A program made the translations under genes and the position numbers. This document shows, piece by piece, positions 1 to 6,435 of a stretch of DNA of 11,433 nucleotides. How positions within the stretch are numbered: position 1 is the stretch's first letter; each line of letters begins with the position of its first letter. This DNA is from Flavobacteriales bacterium (GTDB lineage: Bacteria; Bacteroidota; Bacteroidia; Flavobacteriales; UA16), in assembly GCA_030831885.1 (NCBI GenBank), contig JAURKF010000047.1, forward strand, positions 1 to 11,433, read 5' to 3'. Under the pieces are notes generated by a model that searched no databases, was not told the DNA's origin, and worked only from the letters and a program-made list of their open reading frames with translations.

Positions 1-11
1 TTAAATTCTAA
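1..11 (+). CDS. rplR: 50S ribosomal protein L18, last codons only (partial)
   Basis: In frame 3 the left edge reads Lys-Phe-stop (AAA TTC TAA at 3-11), followed at once by a second in-frame stop TAG (12-14). Bacteroidota L18 proteins commonly end in Leu-Lys-Phe, and rplR is the standard neighbour upstream of rpsE, so this is probably the rplR 3' end. Only two sense codons are visible, so the call rests mainly on gene order. Confidence 0.5.
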
Positions 12-17
12 TAGGAG

Positions 18-530
18 ATGGCAGAAACAAAACCAGTTCGCTCCAGCGAAACAGAATTGAAAGACCGCTTGGTTGCGGTTAACAGGGTAACCAAGGTGAC
101 CAAGGGTGGTCGTACCTTCGGCTTTGCCGCCATCGTTGTGGTGGGTAATGAAAAAGGCGTTGTTGGCCACGGTCTAGGCAAATCGAAAGAAGTTGCTGAG
201 GCTGTTACCAAGGCTACGGAAGATGCCAAGAAGAACCTCATTCAGGTTCCCGTTCGCAAGGGTACTATTCCTCACGAACAGGATGGTAAGTTCGGCGGTG
301 CGCGTGTATTCATCAAGCCTGCCTCTCATGGTACTGGAGTTATTGCCGGTGGTGCGATGCGCGCTGTGTTGGAGTCAGCCGGTGTCACCGACGTATTGGC
401 TAAGTCTAAGGGGTCTTCTAATCCACACAACGTGGTGAAAGCTACTCTTGACGCCCTCTCAAAATTGCGTAATGCACACGATATTGCCAAAATGCGCGGT
501 ATCAGTGTAGATAAAGTTTACAAAGGATAA
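18..530 (+). CDS. rpsE: 30S ribosomal protein S5
   Basis: S5 is a protein of the small ribosomal subunit, near the mRNA entry site, and affects decoding accuracy. The 170-residue product is close to the E. coli length of about 167. Residues about 14-77 form the N-terminal dsRBD-like S5 domain, with the GGRTFGF and VVGHGLGKS signatures. Residues about 85-160 form the C-terminal S5 fold, including the Gly/Ala-rich stretch [15 protein letters not shown]. The start is fixed by homology; AGGAG lies directly against the ATG with no spacer, so it is unlikely to be a working Shine-Dalgarno site. It lies 6 nt after the presumed rplR stop and 14 nt before rpmD, so it is co-transcribed in the spc operon. 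Confidence 0.98.
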   Translation: MAETKPVRSSETELKDRLVAVNRVTKVTKGGRTFGFAAIVVVGNEKGVVGHGLGKSKEVAEAVTKATEDAKKNLIQVPVRKGTIPHEQDGKFGGARVFIKPASHGTGVIAGGAMRAVLESAGVTDVLAKSKGSSNPHNVVKATLDALSKLRNAHDIAKMRGISVDKVYKG

Positions 531-544
531 AAAAAGAGCATACC

Positions 545-724
545 ATGGCTAAAGTTGTGATAACACAAGTGAAAAGCGCTATCGATCGTCCGGCTCGTCA
601 AAAGGCAACGATTCAGGCGCTGGGAATTAAAAAGCTGAATGTTCCGGTTGAACATGAGCTTACACCAAACATTGCCGGTATGATCCGCGCCGTTCGTCAC
701 TTGCTCAAGGTGGAGAACAAATAA
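545..724 (+). CDS. rpmD: 50S ribosomal protein L30
   Basis: L30 is a small protein of the large ribosomal subunit. I translated this 59-residue frame by hand: it begins MAKVVITQVKSAIDRP and ends HLLKVENK. It has the L30 pattern of a first beta strand, then an R-K-A/T-L-x-x-L-G-I/L region (QKATIQALGIKKLN), then the PNIAGMIRAVRHL helix. The length is typical of bacterial L30 (about 58-60). It sits between rpsE and rplO as in other bacterial spc operons. The frame ends with tandem TAA TAA stops (722-727). The next gene starts 55 nt later, and the spacer contains a perfect 8-bp hairpin. Confidence 0.97.
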   Translation: MAKVVITQVKSAIDRPARQKATIQALGIKKLNVPVEHELTPNIAGMIRAVRHLLKVENK

Positions 725-742
725 TAAAGAAGAATTAAAAGA

Positions 743-762
743 TGTCAACCTCTAGGTTGACA
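743..762 (+). other. Intergenic hairpin between rpmD and rplO
   Basis: This is a perfect 8-bp inverted repeat, TGTCAACC (743-750) with GGTTGACA (755-762), closing a TCTA loop. No T-tract follows, so it is not an intrinsic terminator. Its 3' edge is 17 nt before the rplO start codon, separated by an A-rich stretch with few G. The role is unknown. It could define a processing site, insulate the initiation region or bind a ribosomal protein; these are inferences. Confidence 0.7.
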
Positions 763-779
763 ACAACACTCAAACGAAT

Positions 780-1226
780 ATGAAACTTAATAATCTCAAG
801 CCTGCTGCTGGTTCTACGCAAACGCGTAAGCGTGTAGGTCGTGGTCAAGGTTCAGGTCTAGGCGAAACGTCTGGCCGCGGTCACAAGGGTGCAGGTCAAC
901 GTTCCGGTACCAAGCGTAAGCTAGGTTTTGAAGGTGGTCAGATGCCTCTTCAACGTCGTCTGCCTAAATTCGGTTTTAAGAACATCAACCGCGTCGAATA
1001 CAAAGGTATCAACCTCGATCTGCTTCAGTCCTTGGCTGAAAAGACAGGTGCGGGTGATATCAATCACGATATTTTAGTGCAAAACGGTATCTGTGCAAAG
1101 AAGGACCTCATCAAAGTGTTGGGTCGTGGTGAGCTAAAGACCAAATTGAATGTAACGGCTCACGGATTTTCTGCAACAGCAAAGGCCGCGATTGAAAAAG
1201 TGGGCGGAACAGCAACTATTCTCTAA
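780..1226 (+). CDS. rplO: 50S ribosomal protein L15
   Basis: L15 is a late-assembling protein of the large ribosomal subunit. The 148-residue product has the long Gly/Arg/Lys-rich N-terminal extension (residues about 6-55: KRVGRGQGSGLG, GRGHKGAGQRSG, FEGGQMPLQRRLPKFGF) that threads into 23S rRNA. It is followed by the globular C-terminal domain, including LIKVLGRGELK and VTAHGFSATA at about 108-135. The length matches the family (about 144-150). The ATG at 780 is preceded by an A-rich stretch and the hairpin at 743-762. secY begins only 9 nt after its stop, which suggests tight translational linkage. Confidence 0.98.
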   Translation: MKLNNLKPAAGSTQTRKRVGRGQGSGLGETSGRGHKGAGQRSGTKRKLGFEGGQMPLQRRLPKFGFKNINRVEYKGINLDLLQSLAEKTGAGDINHDILVQNGICAKKDLIKVLGRGELKTKLNVTAHGFSATAKAAIEKVGGTATIL

Positions 1227-1235
1227 ACCACCATT

Positions 1236-2567
1236 ATGAAAGGTTTTATTCAGAAAATAAAGAATATCTGGAATCACGAAGAGCTGAGAATGAAGATTGG
1301 CTACACGTTACTCCTATTGTTGGTGTATCGTGTTGGATCTTTCATCGTGCTACCCGGGGTAGACTCAAATCAATTGGAGACCGGTGCACAAGGAGGTTTG
1401 CTTGGCTTCCTTGGGTTGTTTACAGGTGGCGCTTTTAGTCGTGCCTCCATATTTGCCTTGGGTATAATGCCTTATATCTCTGCATCCATCATCATCCAGC
1501 TGCTTGGACTTGCTGTACCTTCGATTACTAAACTTCAGCGCGAGGGAGAAAGTGGTCGTAAGAAAATCAATCAGTACACGCGCATGCTTACCATCGCTAT
1601 CGGATTGGTTCAGGCTCCCGGTTATATCAAAAGTACCTTGCCGGCAGGGGCATATCCGGAAGGAGCTACCTGGTTGTTTTCGGCAGTTATTATACTTACC
1701 TGCTCCACTCTGTTTGTGATGTGGTTGGGTGAAAAGATTACTGACAAGGGAATTGGAAACGGTACTTCATTAATCATCATGACGGGTATCATTTCTGACA
1801 TTCCGAAAGGATTTATTTCTGAATTCAAACTTCAAACTCCTTTCTTCTTCATAATTGAATTGTTCTCTTTGCTTATTGTTGTAGGTCTTTGTGTGGCCGT
1901 AATTCAGGCGGTACGACGCATTCCTGTGCAGATGGCCAAAATGAATATGGGTGGAGGATCACAGATGCCTCAAGGCGAGGGAGCTCGTTCTTATATTCCA
2001 TTGCGTGTCAATTCCGCAGGTGTTATGCCGATCATCTTTGCGCAAGCGATTATGTTCGTTCCTCTCTATTTGAGAAGCACAGAAACGTTCCGCGATAGTG
2101 AAATTTTGGCGAGCCTTACCAACATCCAAGGTTGGGGCTACAATCTTTTATTGTTCAGCTCAATTATCTTGTTTACGTTCTTCTACACGGCCATTGTTAC
2201 CAATCCTAACCAGATTGCCGATGACCTTAAGCGAAATGGGAACTTCGTTCCCGGCGTAAAGCCAGGAAAGCCAACAGCCGACTTCATTGATGAGGTAATG
2301 TCGCGCATCACGCTTCCAGGTGGTATTTTTGTTGGCTTGATTGCTATTCTGCCTGCATTGGTAATGATGATAGGTCTTACCAAAGCACAGCAGTTTTCAA
2401 TATTCTTCGGTGGTACATCCTTGTTGATTACAGTAGGTGTTATTCTCGATTTGCTCCAGCAAATCGAAACGCACTTGGTGTCGCGTCACTATGATGGCCT
2501 TATGAAATCGGGTCGTGTGCGCGGTAGAAATACCGGCGCGATCAGTTCATCAGGTTACGCCGGCTAA
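1236..2567 (+). CDS. secY: Preprotein translocase subunit SecY
   Basis: SecY is the pore subunit of the SecYEG translocon in the inner membrane. It moves signal-peptide-bearing proteins across or into the membrane, with SecA or the ribosome as partner. The 443-residue protein has the ten-helix pattern of the family. Visible signatures are the plug/TM2 region GGAFSRASIFALGIMPYIS (about 64-82), the GEKITDKGIGNGTSLI loop (165-180), RVNSAGVMPIIFA (257-269), the cytoplasmic loop NGNFVPGVKPGKPT (334-347), and GGTSLLITVGVILDLLQQIE near TM10 (392-411). These loops carry the SecA/ribosome contacts in known SecY proteins. It sits 9 nt after rplO and 18 nt before map, the usual position at the spc-alpha junction. 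Confidence 0.99.
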   Translation: MKGFIQKIKNIWNHEELRMKIGYTLLLLLVYRVGSFIVLPGVDSNQLETGAQGGLLGFLGLFTGGAFSRASIFALGIMPYISASIIIQLLGLAVPSITKLQREGESGRKKINQYTRMLTIAIGLVQAPGYIKSTLPAGAYPEGATWLFSAVIILTCSTLFVMWLGEKITDKGIGNGTSLIIMTGIISDIPKGFISEFKLQTPFFFIIELFSLLIVVGLCVAVIQAVRRIPVQMAKMNMGGGSQMPQGEGARSYIPLRVNSAGVMPIIFAQAIMFVPLYLRSTETFRDSEILASLTNIQGWGYNLLLFSSIILFTFFYTAIVTNPNQIADDLKRNGNFVPGVKPGKPTADFIDEVMSRITLPGGIFVGLIAILPALVMMIGLTKAQQFSIFFGGTSLLITVGVILDLLQQIETHLVSRHYDGLMKSGRVRGRNTGAISSSGYAG

Positions 2568-2585
2568 CGCAGGGGTTTTGGCACA

Positions 2586-3377
2586 ATGTCGTCCAAGAAA
2601 CCTGTACTAAAAACGGATGATGAGGTAGAACTCATCAGACAAAGTTCTTTACTTGTTGGAAAAACTTTAGCGGAGCTCGCATCCCGCATTCGACCCGGGG
2701 TAACAACCTTGGAGCTCGATAGCGTGGCTGAAGAGTTCATTCGCGACCATGGTGCATATCCGGGATTTTTAGGGTACAATAAGTTCCCCAATTCGATTTG
2801 TGCCAGTGTAAACAGCTCAGTTGTTCACGGGCTCCCCAACGAACGGCCATTGCAAGATGGTGACATTGTTTCGCTGGATATAGGAGTGGTGAAGGATGGT
2901 TACTGGGGTGACTCGGCCTATACCTTTGGTGTAGGTGAAATCTCTCCCGAAGTACGCCAGCTTCTGAGGGTGACCAAAGAATGTTTGTATCTTGGAATAG
3001 AGCAAGCCGTCGCGGGTCATCGCACAGGCGATATCGGTTATGCGGTTCAAACGTATGCTGAGTCCTTCGGATATGGAGTTGTTCGCGATTTGGTCGGTCA
3101 TGGAGTAGGGAAGAACCTGCACGAGGCCCCGGAAGTCCCCAACTTCGGAAAGCGAGGTCAGGGTGTGTTGATGCAAGAAGGATTGGTGATTGCCATCGAA
3201 CCGATGATCAACATGGGCACGCGCAATGTGAAGCAAATGAAAGATGGCTGGACCATCGTTACTGCTGATGCAAAGCCAAGTGCACACTTCGAACATACCA
3301 TCGTGGTGCGAAAAGAGAAAGCTGAAGTTTTATCCAGTTTTGAATTGATTGAAAAGGCAGAGGCCCTGCTGATGTAA
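2586..3377 (+). CDS. map: Methionine aminopeptidase, type I
   Basis: This cytosolic metalloprotease removes the initiator Met from nascent proteins at the ribosome. The 263-residue product fits the type I family (about 250-265) and lacks the type II insertion. All five dinuclear metal ligands expected of the pita-bread fold are present: D98 (VSLDIG), D109 (GDSA), H172 (GHGVG), E205 (AIEPM) and E236 (HFEHT). The substrate-binding histidines H81 (VVHGLP) and H179 ([11 protein letters not shown]) are also present. map between secY and infA is common in Bacteroidota, Firmicutes and Actinobacteria, and couples the enzyme to ribosome production. The stop codon lies in the loop of an imperfect hairpin (3362-3385). 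Confidence 0.98.
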   Translation: MSSKKPVLKTDDEVELIRQSSLLVGKTLAELASRIRPGVTTLELDSVAEEFIRDHGAYPGFLGYNKFPNSICASVNSSVVHGLPNERPLQDGDIVSLDIGVVKDGYWGDSAYTFGVGEISPEVRQLLRVTKECLYLGIEQAVAGHRTGDIGYAVQTYAESFGYGVVRDLVGHGVGKNLHEAPEVPNFGKRGQGVLMQEGLVIAIEPMINMGTRNVKQMKDGWTIVTADAKPSAHFEHTIVVRKEKAEVLSSFELIEKAEALLM

Positions 3378-3385
3378 GCATGGCC
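3362..3385 (+). other. Imperfect hairpin over the map stop codon, upstream of infA
   Basis: GGCCCTGCT (3362-3370) pairs with AGCATGGCC (3377-3385), with a single C/T mismatch. The six-base loop holds the first bases of the map TAA stop (3375-3377). No T-tract follows. The hairpin ends 23 nt before the infA ATG. A ribosome terminating on map would melt it, so any role would depend on translation of map. Confidence 0.45.
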
Positions 3386-3408
3386 CGAAGCGAACGATAG
3401 ATAGAGAT

Positions 3409-3627
3409 ATGGCAAAACAAACATCCATCGAACTTGATGGAACAATTATCGAAGCCCTTTCCAATGCGATGTTTCGCGTGGAGTTGGAAAACGGCCACAT
3501 AATTACGGCTCATATCTCGGGTAAAATGCGCATGCACTACATACGCATCCTACCAGGCGATAGAGTGAAGGTGGAAATGTCACCTTACGATTTGACAAAA
3601 GGAAGAATTAGTTTTAGATACAAATAA
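3409..3627 (+). CDS. infA: Translation initiation factor IF-1
   Basis: IF-1 binds the 30S A site during initiation and cooperates with IF-2 and IF-3. The 72-residue product is exactly the usual bacterial length and is a single S1-like OB fold. Visible family blocks are [20 protein letters not shown] (residues 11-30), [17 protein letters not shown] (34-50) and a C-terminal [15 protein letters not shown] (58-72). The start follows a 31-nt spacer after map without a recognisable Shine-Dalgarno site. It sits between map and rpmJ as expected for the spc-alpha junction. Confidence 0.99.
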   Translation: MAKQTSIELDGTIIEALSNAMFRVELENGHIITAHISGKMRMHYIRILPGDRVKVEMSPYDLTKGRISFRYK

Positions 3628-3646
3628 GAATTGCCCGAGGTAATTC
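3628..3646 (+). other. Intergenic hairpin between infA and rpmJ
   Basis: GAATTGCC (3628-3635) pairs with GGTAATTC (3639-3646): eight pairs including one G-U, around a three-base CGA loop. It begins at the base after the infA stop codon. Its 3' edge is 17 nt before the rpmJ ATG, the same gap as the hairpin before rplO. No U-tract follows, so it is not an intrinsic terminator. Confidence 0.6.
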
Positions 3647-3663
3647 GGATAAAAGTTAAAGAC

Positions 3664-3780
3664 ATGAAAGTTCGTGCATCTATTAAAAAGCGCTCAGCCG
3701 ACTGCAAAATTGTAAGCAGGAAGGGTAAGCTCTATGTAATTAACAAGAAGAACCCTAAGTTCAAGCAAAGACAAGGTTAA
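3664..3780 (+). CDS. rpmJ: 50S ribosomal protein L36, zinc-ligand-less (C-minus) form
   Basis: L36 is the smallest protein of the large ribosomal subunit. The frame was translated by hand as 38 residues, from [17 protein letters not shown] to NPKFKQRQG. It aligns without gaps to E. coli L36 (38 residues). The zinc-ribbon positions Cys11, Cys14, Cys27 and His33 read Ser11, Cys14, Asn27 and Phe33 here, so three of four ligands are gone and zinc binding is not expected. This form is, to my knowledge, common in Bacteroidota. The gene lies between infA and rpsM, its canonical place, and is flanked on both sides by small hairpins. Confidence 0.97.
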   Translation: MKVRASIKKRSADCKIVSRKGKLYVINKKNPKFKQRQG

Positions 3781-3786
3781 ACGTTT

Positions 3787-3805
3787 GGCCCGGTGAATCC
3801 GGTCC
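3787..3805 (+). other. Intergenic GC-rich hairpin between rpmJ and rpsM
   Basis: GGCCCGG (3787-3793) pairs with CCGGTCC (3799-3805), with one internal C/T mismatch and a five-base TGAAT loop. It ends 16 nt before the rpsM ATG, leaving a very A-rich 16-nt initiation region. In E. coli the rpsM leader is the S4 target that autoregulates the alpha operon. The position is analogous, but no nested pseudoknot of that type is visible here. Confidence 0.55.
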
Positions 3806-3821
3806 TAAAAACAATAAATAA

Positions 3822-4199
3822 ATGGCTCGTATAGCAGGTATTGACTTACCAAGAAACAAAAGAGGTGAAATTGGTCTCACCTACATCTACGGAATCGGTC
3901 GTAGCACGGCTCGCAGAATTTTAGAAACTGCAGGTGTAAGCTACGATAAGAAGGTTCAGGAGTGGAACGACGACGATCTTTCAAAGATCCGTGGTTACAT
4001 CACCGATGAACTCAAGGTAGAGGGTGCGCTCCGTTCGGAAGTGCAGATGAGCATCAAGCGTTTGATGGATATCGGTTGCTACCGTGGTGTTCGTCACCGT
4101 GTGGGCTTGCCGGTTCGTGGTCAAAGCACCAAGAACAACTCACGTACCCGCAAAGGAAAGCGTAAGACTGTTGCAAACAAGAAGAAAGTAACCAAGTAA
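3822..4199 (+). CDS. rpsM: 30S ribosomal protein S13
   Basis: S13 sits in the head of the small subunit, contacts the P-site tRNA through its basic tail, and forms bridges to the 50S subunit. The 125-residue product has the family signatures [14 protein letters not shown] at the start, the helix-hairpin-helix-like [13 protein letters not shown] equivalent (residues 18-30, here [13 protein letters not shown]), [17 protein letters not shown] (84-100) and the basic tail [13 protein letters not shown]. The length is slightly above E. coli (118) because of a Lys-rich end. It starts the alpha-operon block rpsM-rpsK-rpsD-rpoA-rplQ and ends with tandem TAA TAA stops (4197-4202). Confidence 0.99.
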   Translation: MARIAGIDLPRNKRGEIGLTYIYGIGRSTARRILETAGVSYDKKVQEWNDDDLSKIRGYITDELKVEGALRSEVQMSIKRLMDIGCYRGVRHRVGLPVRGQSTKNNSRTRKGKRKTVANKKKVTK

Positions 4200-4214
4200 T
4201 AATTCGTACGGTTA

Positions 4215-4231
4215 GATGCCTCCGAGGCATC
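4215..4231 (+). other. Intergenic hairpin between rpsM and rpsK
   Basis: GATGCCT (4215-4221) is a perfect 7-bp complement of AGGCATC (4225-4231) around a CCG loop. It ends 20 nt before the real rpsK ATG at 4252. An in-frame ATG (4216-4218) is buried in the left arm and is not credible as a start. No U-tract follows, so it is not an intrinsic terminator. Confidence 0.6.
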
Positions 4232-4251
4232 GAGCCCAAACAACACGAACA

Positions 4252-4638
4252 ATGGCTAAAGTCGAAAAGAAAAAGAAAAAGAATGTACTCGTTGAGTCAG
4301 TGGGACAAGCTCACGTTCAGTCTACATTCAACAACATCATCATCAGCCTTACCAACAACACCGGTCAAGTTATCTCTTGGTCATCTGCCGGCAAAATGGG
4401 ATTCAAGGGTTCTAAGAAGAACACACCCTATGCTGCACAGTTGGCTGCCGAGCAGGCTTCGAAAGAGGCGATGGATCTTGGTTTGCGCAAGGTAAAGGTG
4501 TTCGTTAAAGGTCCTGGTGCAGGTCGTGAATCTGCTATCCGTACCATTCACAACACCGGCATCGAAGTGTTGGAAATCGTGGATATCACTCCACTTCCTC
4601 ACAACGGCTGCCGCCCACCCAAGAAAAGAAGAATCTAA
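4252..4638 (+). CDS. rpsK: 30S ribosomal protein S11
   Basis: S11 is on the platform of the small subunit near the E site and the 3' end of 16S rRNA. From the ATG at 4252 the product is 128 residues (E. coli 129) and starts [13 protein letters not shown] longer in-frame start at 4216 would add 12 residues unlike any S11 and lies inside a hairpin, so I rejected it. Family blocks are [20 protein letters not shown], a [12 protein letters not shown] segment, [13 protein letters not shown] and the C-terminal [15 protein letters not shown]. It lies 52 nt after rpsM and 24 nt before rpsD. Confidence 0.98.
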   Translation: MAKVEKKKKKNVLVESVGQAHVQSTFNNIIISLTNNTGQVISWSSAGKMGFKGSKKNTPYAAQLAAEQASKEAMDLGLRKVKVFVKGPGAGRESAIRTIHNTGIEVLEIVDITPLPHNGCRPPKKRRI

Positions 4639-4662
4639 TACTATCTCAAGAAATCATTAGCA

Positions 4663-5265
4663 ATGGCCAGATATACAGGACCCAAGTCAAAGATTGCGCG
4701 TAAGTTCCGTGAACCGATTTTCGGACCGGACAAAAATTTGGATAAGCGTAATTATCCGCCCGGACAACACGGACCCAATAAGCGTCGCGGTAAGCAGTCG
4801 GAATATTCCGTTCAGCTCAACGAGAAGCAAAAGGCAAAATACACCTATGGTATTTTGGAACGTCAGTTCGAAAATCTCTACAAGAAAGCGTCGGCACGTC
4901 CCGGTGTAACCGGTGAGATCTTGCTCGCTCTTTGTGAGTCGCGACTTGATAATACCGTGTATCGCCTTGGATTGGCGGCAAGCCGCATGGGAGCTCGCCA
5001 GTTGGTGGGTCACAGCCACGTTACCGTTAACGGTCAAGTAGTGAATATTCCTTCGTATCAACTCCGTCCGGGTGACCGTGTGGGTGTGCGCGAACGTTCA
5101 AAATCATTGCCTACCATTACCATGGCATTGGCTAACCGTAAGAAATTCGACTGGCTGGATTGGAACGACGGCGACAAGCAAGGTGTATTCCTCAATTACC
5201 CCGAGCGCGTGCAGATTCCTGAAAACATTAAGGAACAGCTCATCGTCGAATTGTATTCTAAGTAA
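4663..5265 (+). CDS. rpsD: 30S ribosomal protein S4
   Basis: S4 is a primary 16S rRNA-binding protein that nucleates assembly of the small-subunit body. In E. coli it also represses the alpha operon by binding the rpsM leader. The product is 200 residues (E. coli about 206). It opens [17 protein letters not shown], has the YPPGQHG motif (about 31-37) and a core [14 protein letters not shown] (91-104). The S4 RNA-binding domain follows at about 93-155 ([14 protein letters not shown], then [17 protein letters not shown]). The N-terminal region has no Cys cluster, so it is a zinc-free form. It ends with tandem TAA TAG stops and lies 35 nt before rpoA. Confidence 0.99.
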   Translation: MARYTGPKSKIARKFREPIFGPDKNLDKRNYPPGQHGPNKRRGKQSEYSVQLNEKQKAKYTYGILERQFENLYKKASARPGVTGEILLALCESRLDNTVYRLGLAASRMGARQLVGHSHVTVNGQVVNIPSYQLRPGDRVGVRERSKSLPTITMALANRKKFDWLDWNDGDKQGVFLNYPERVQIPENIKEQLIVELYSK

Positions 5266-5300
5266 TAGTCCAGAACCAAAAAATAATAATCACACTATAC

Positions 5301-6293
5301 ATGGCAATCATTGATTTCGTAAAACCAGACAAGGTCGTAATGCTCGACAGCAACGACTTCTCAGGATCGTTCGAATTCCGTCCGTTGGAGCCCGGTTTCG
5401 GTATCACCATCGGAAATGCACTGCGCAGAATTCTGCTCTCTTCATTGGAAGGTTTTGCAATCACCTCCATTAAAATTGAAGGTGTTGATCATGAGTTTTC
5501 TACAGTCAAAGGCGTGGTTGAAGATGTAACCGAAATCATCCTTAACCTCAAGCAAGTTCGTTTGAAGCGCCAGATTGAGACAACCGATTATGAAAAGGTA
5601 ACTATCAACATCACAGGTCAAGAGCAATTCAAGGCAGGTGACATCAGCAACTTTACCACTGCGTTTCAAGTGTTGAACCCCGATTTAGTGGTGTGCAACA
5701 TGGATCCCAAGGTGAAGTTAAATATGGTAATTACAATCGGCAAGGGACGCGGATACCGTCCGGCCGAAGAAAATAAGTCGAATAGCGCCCCTGTTGGAAC
5801 CATTGCTATCGACAGTATTTTCACTCCTATCCGCAATGTGAAGTACAGCGTAGAAAACTTCCGTGTGGAACAAAAGACTGACTACGAAAAGTTGTTGGTA
5901 GAGATTCACGGTGATGGAAGCATCACTCCAAAGAACGCTCTACAGGAAGCAGCAAAAATCCTCATTCATCACTTCATGCTGTTCAGTGATGAGCGCATCA
6001 CACTCGAGCAGGAAGCGAAGAAAGAAACTGAGGAGTTTGATGAAAGCTCAATGCACATGCGTCAGTTGTTGAAGACCAAATTGGTTGACATGGATCTATC
6101 GGTGCGCGCCCTCAATTGCTTGAAGGCCGCTGATATCGATACCTTGGGTGACCTGGTTTCATTCAACAAAAACGACTTGTTGAAGTTCCGTAACTTCGGT
6201 AAGAAGTCGCTTACAGAATTGGAAGAACTCGTGGAAGGAAAAGGCTTGCAGTTCGGTATGAACGTTAGCAAGTACAAGCTCGACCGCGACTAA
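5301..6293 (+). CDS. rpoA: DNA-directed RNA polymerase subunit alpha
   Basis: Two copies of alpha dimerise to start assembly of RNA polymerase, and the C-terminal domain contacts UP-element DNA and activators. The 330-residue protein matches the usual length (about 329). The N-terminal domain shows [20 protein letters not shown] (32-51), [17 protein letters not shown] (64-80) and GKGRGY (147-152). An acidic linker (about 235-250) leads to the alpha-CTD (about 256-320) with [15 protein letters not shown]. There R269 and N272 match the E. coli DNA-contacting R265 and N268, and [13 protein letters not shown] follows. The stop is followed by an unusually long 142-nt spacer before rplQ. Confidence 0.99.
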   Translation: MAIIDFVKPDKVVMLDSNDFSGSFEFRPLEPGFGITIGNALRRILLSSLEGFAITSIKIEGVDHEFSTVKGVVEDVTEIILNLKQVRLKRQIETTDYEKVTINITGQEQFKAGDISNFTTAFQVLNPDLVVCNMDPKVKLNMVITIGKGRGYRPAEENKSNSAPVGTIAIDSIFTPIRNVKYSVENFRVEQKTDYEKLLVEIHGDGSITPKNALQEAAKILIHHFMLFSDERITLEQEAKKETEEFDESSMHMRQLLKTKLVDMDLSVRALNCLKAADIDTLGDLVSFNKNDLLKFRNFGKKSLTELEELVEGKGLQFGMNVSKYKLDRD

Positions 6294-6435
6294 TTGGTAA
6301 CTTGGTGCGAAAGCACTTAATAAAAGTAATTATTTAAAGAACCCGGAGTAGTTGTAAAAGAAGGTGGCATATGCAATGATTCGCAACGAATGAATGCACT
6401 AGCCAATTGCCAACGCTTCACTACCAAAAACGTTT
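6294..6435 (+). promoter_or_regulatory. Long structured rpoA-rplQ spacer, candidate leader
   Basis: At 142 nt this is by far the longest spacer of the operon; the others are 6-55 nt. I see no ORF with coding character in it. Two local structures are visible. One is a short stem GGTGC/GCACT closing a GAAA (GNRA-type) tetraloop at 6304-6317. The other is a 27-nt imperfect hairpin at 6372-6398, with ten of twelve positions paired around a CAA loop. No T-tract or convincing promoter was found. A cis-regulatory leader for rplQ or an RNA-processing region is an inference. Confidence 0.4.
6372..6398 (+). other. Imperfect hairpin in the rplQ leader
   Basis: The left arm (6372-6383, TGCAATGATTCG) and right arm (6387-6398, CGAATGAATGCA) form ten pairs, with two symmetric single-base mismatches (A/A and G/G), around a CAA loop. 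The inner stem ATTCG/CGAAT and outer stem TGCA/TGCA are perfect. It lies 37 nt before the rplQ ATG and lacks a U-tract. Confidence 0.5.

Noticed and set aside
13..17. AGGAG as a Shine-Dalgarno site for rpsE
   Set aside because: It abuts the ATG with no spacer, so it cannot pair normally while the start codon is in the P site, and other genes in the window lack such sites.
2555..2569. GTTA/TAAC inverted repeat across the secY stop codon
   Set aside because: It has only four outer pairs with a seven-base loop, which is too weak to claim as a hairpin.
2817..3296. 159-residue open frame on the minus strand inside map
   Set aside because: It lies wholly opposite a clear methionine aminopeptidase gene and has no recognisable domain.
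4216..4251. Longer rpsK reading from an upstream in-frame ATG
   Set aside because: The 12 added residues do not resemble S11, the ATG lies inside a 7-bp hairpin stem, and the ATG at 4252 gives the normal 128-residue S11.
6292..6408. Long-range pairing AATTGG (6292-6297) with CCAATT (6403-6408) closing the rpoA-rplQ spacer
   Set aside because: It is only six A/T-rich pairs across more than 100 nt, readily expected by chance, and its left arm overlaps the rpoA stop codon.
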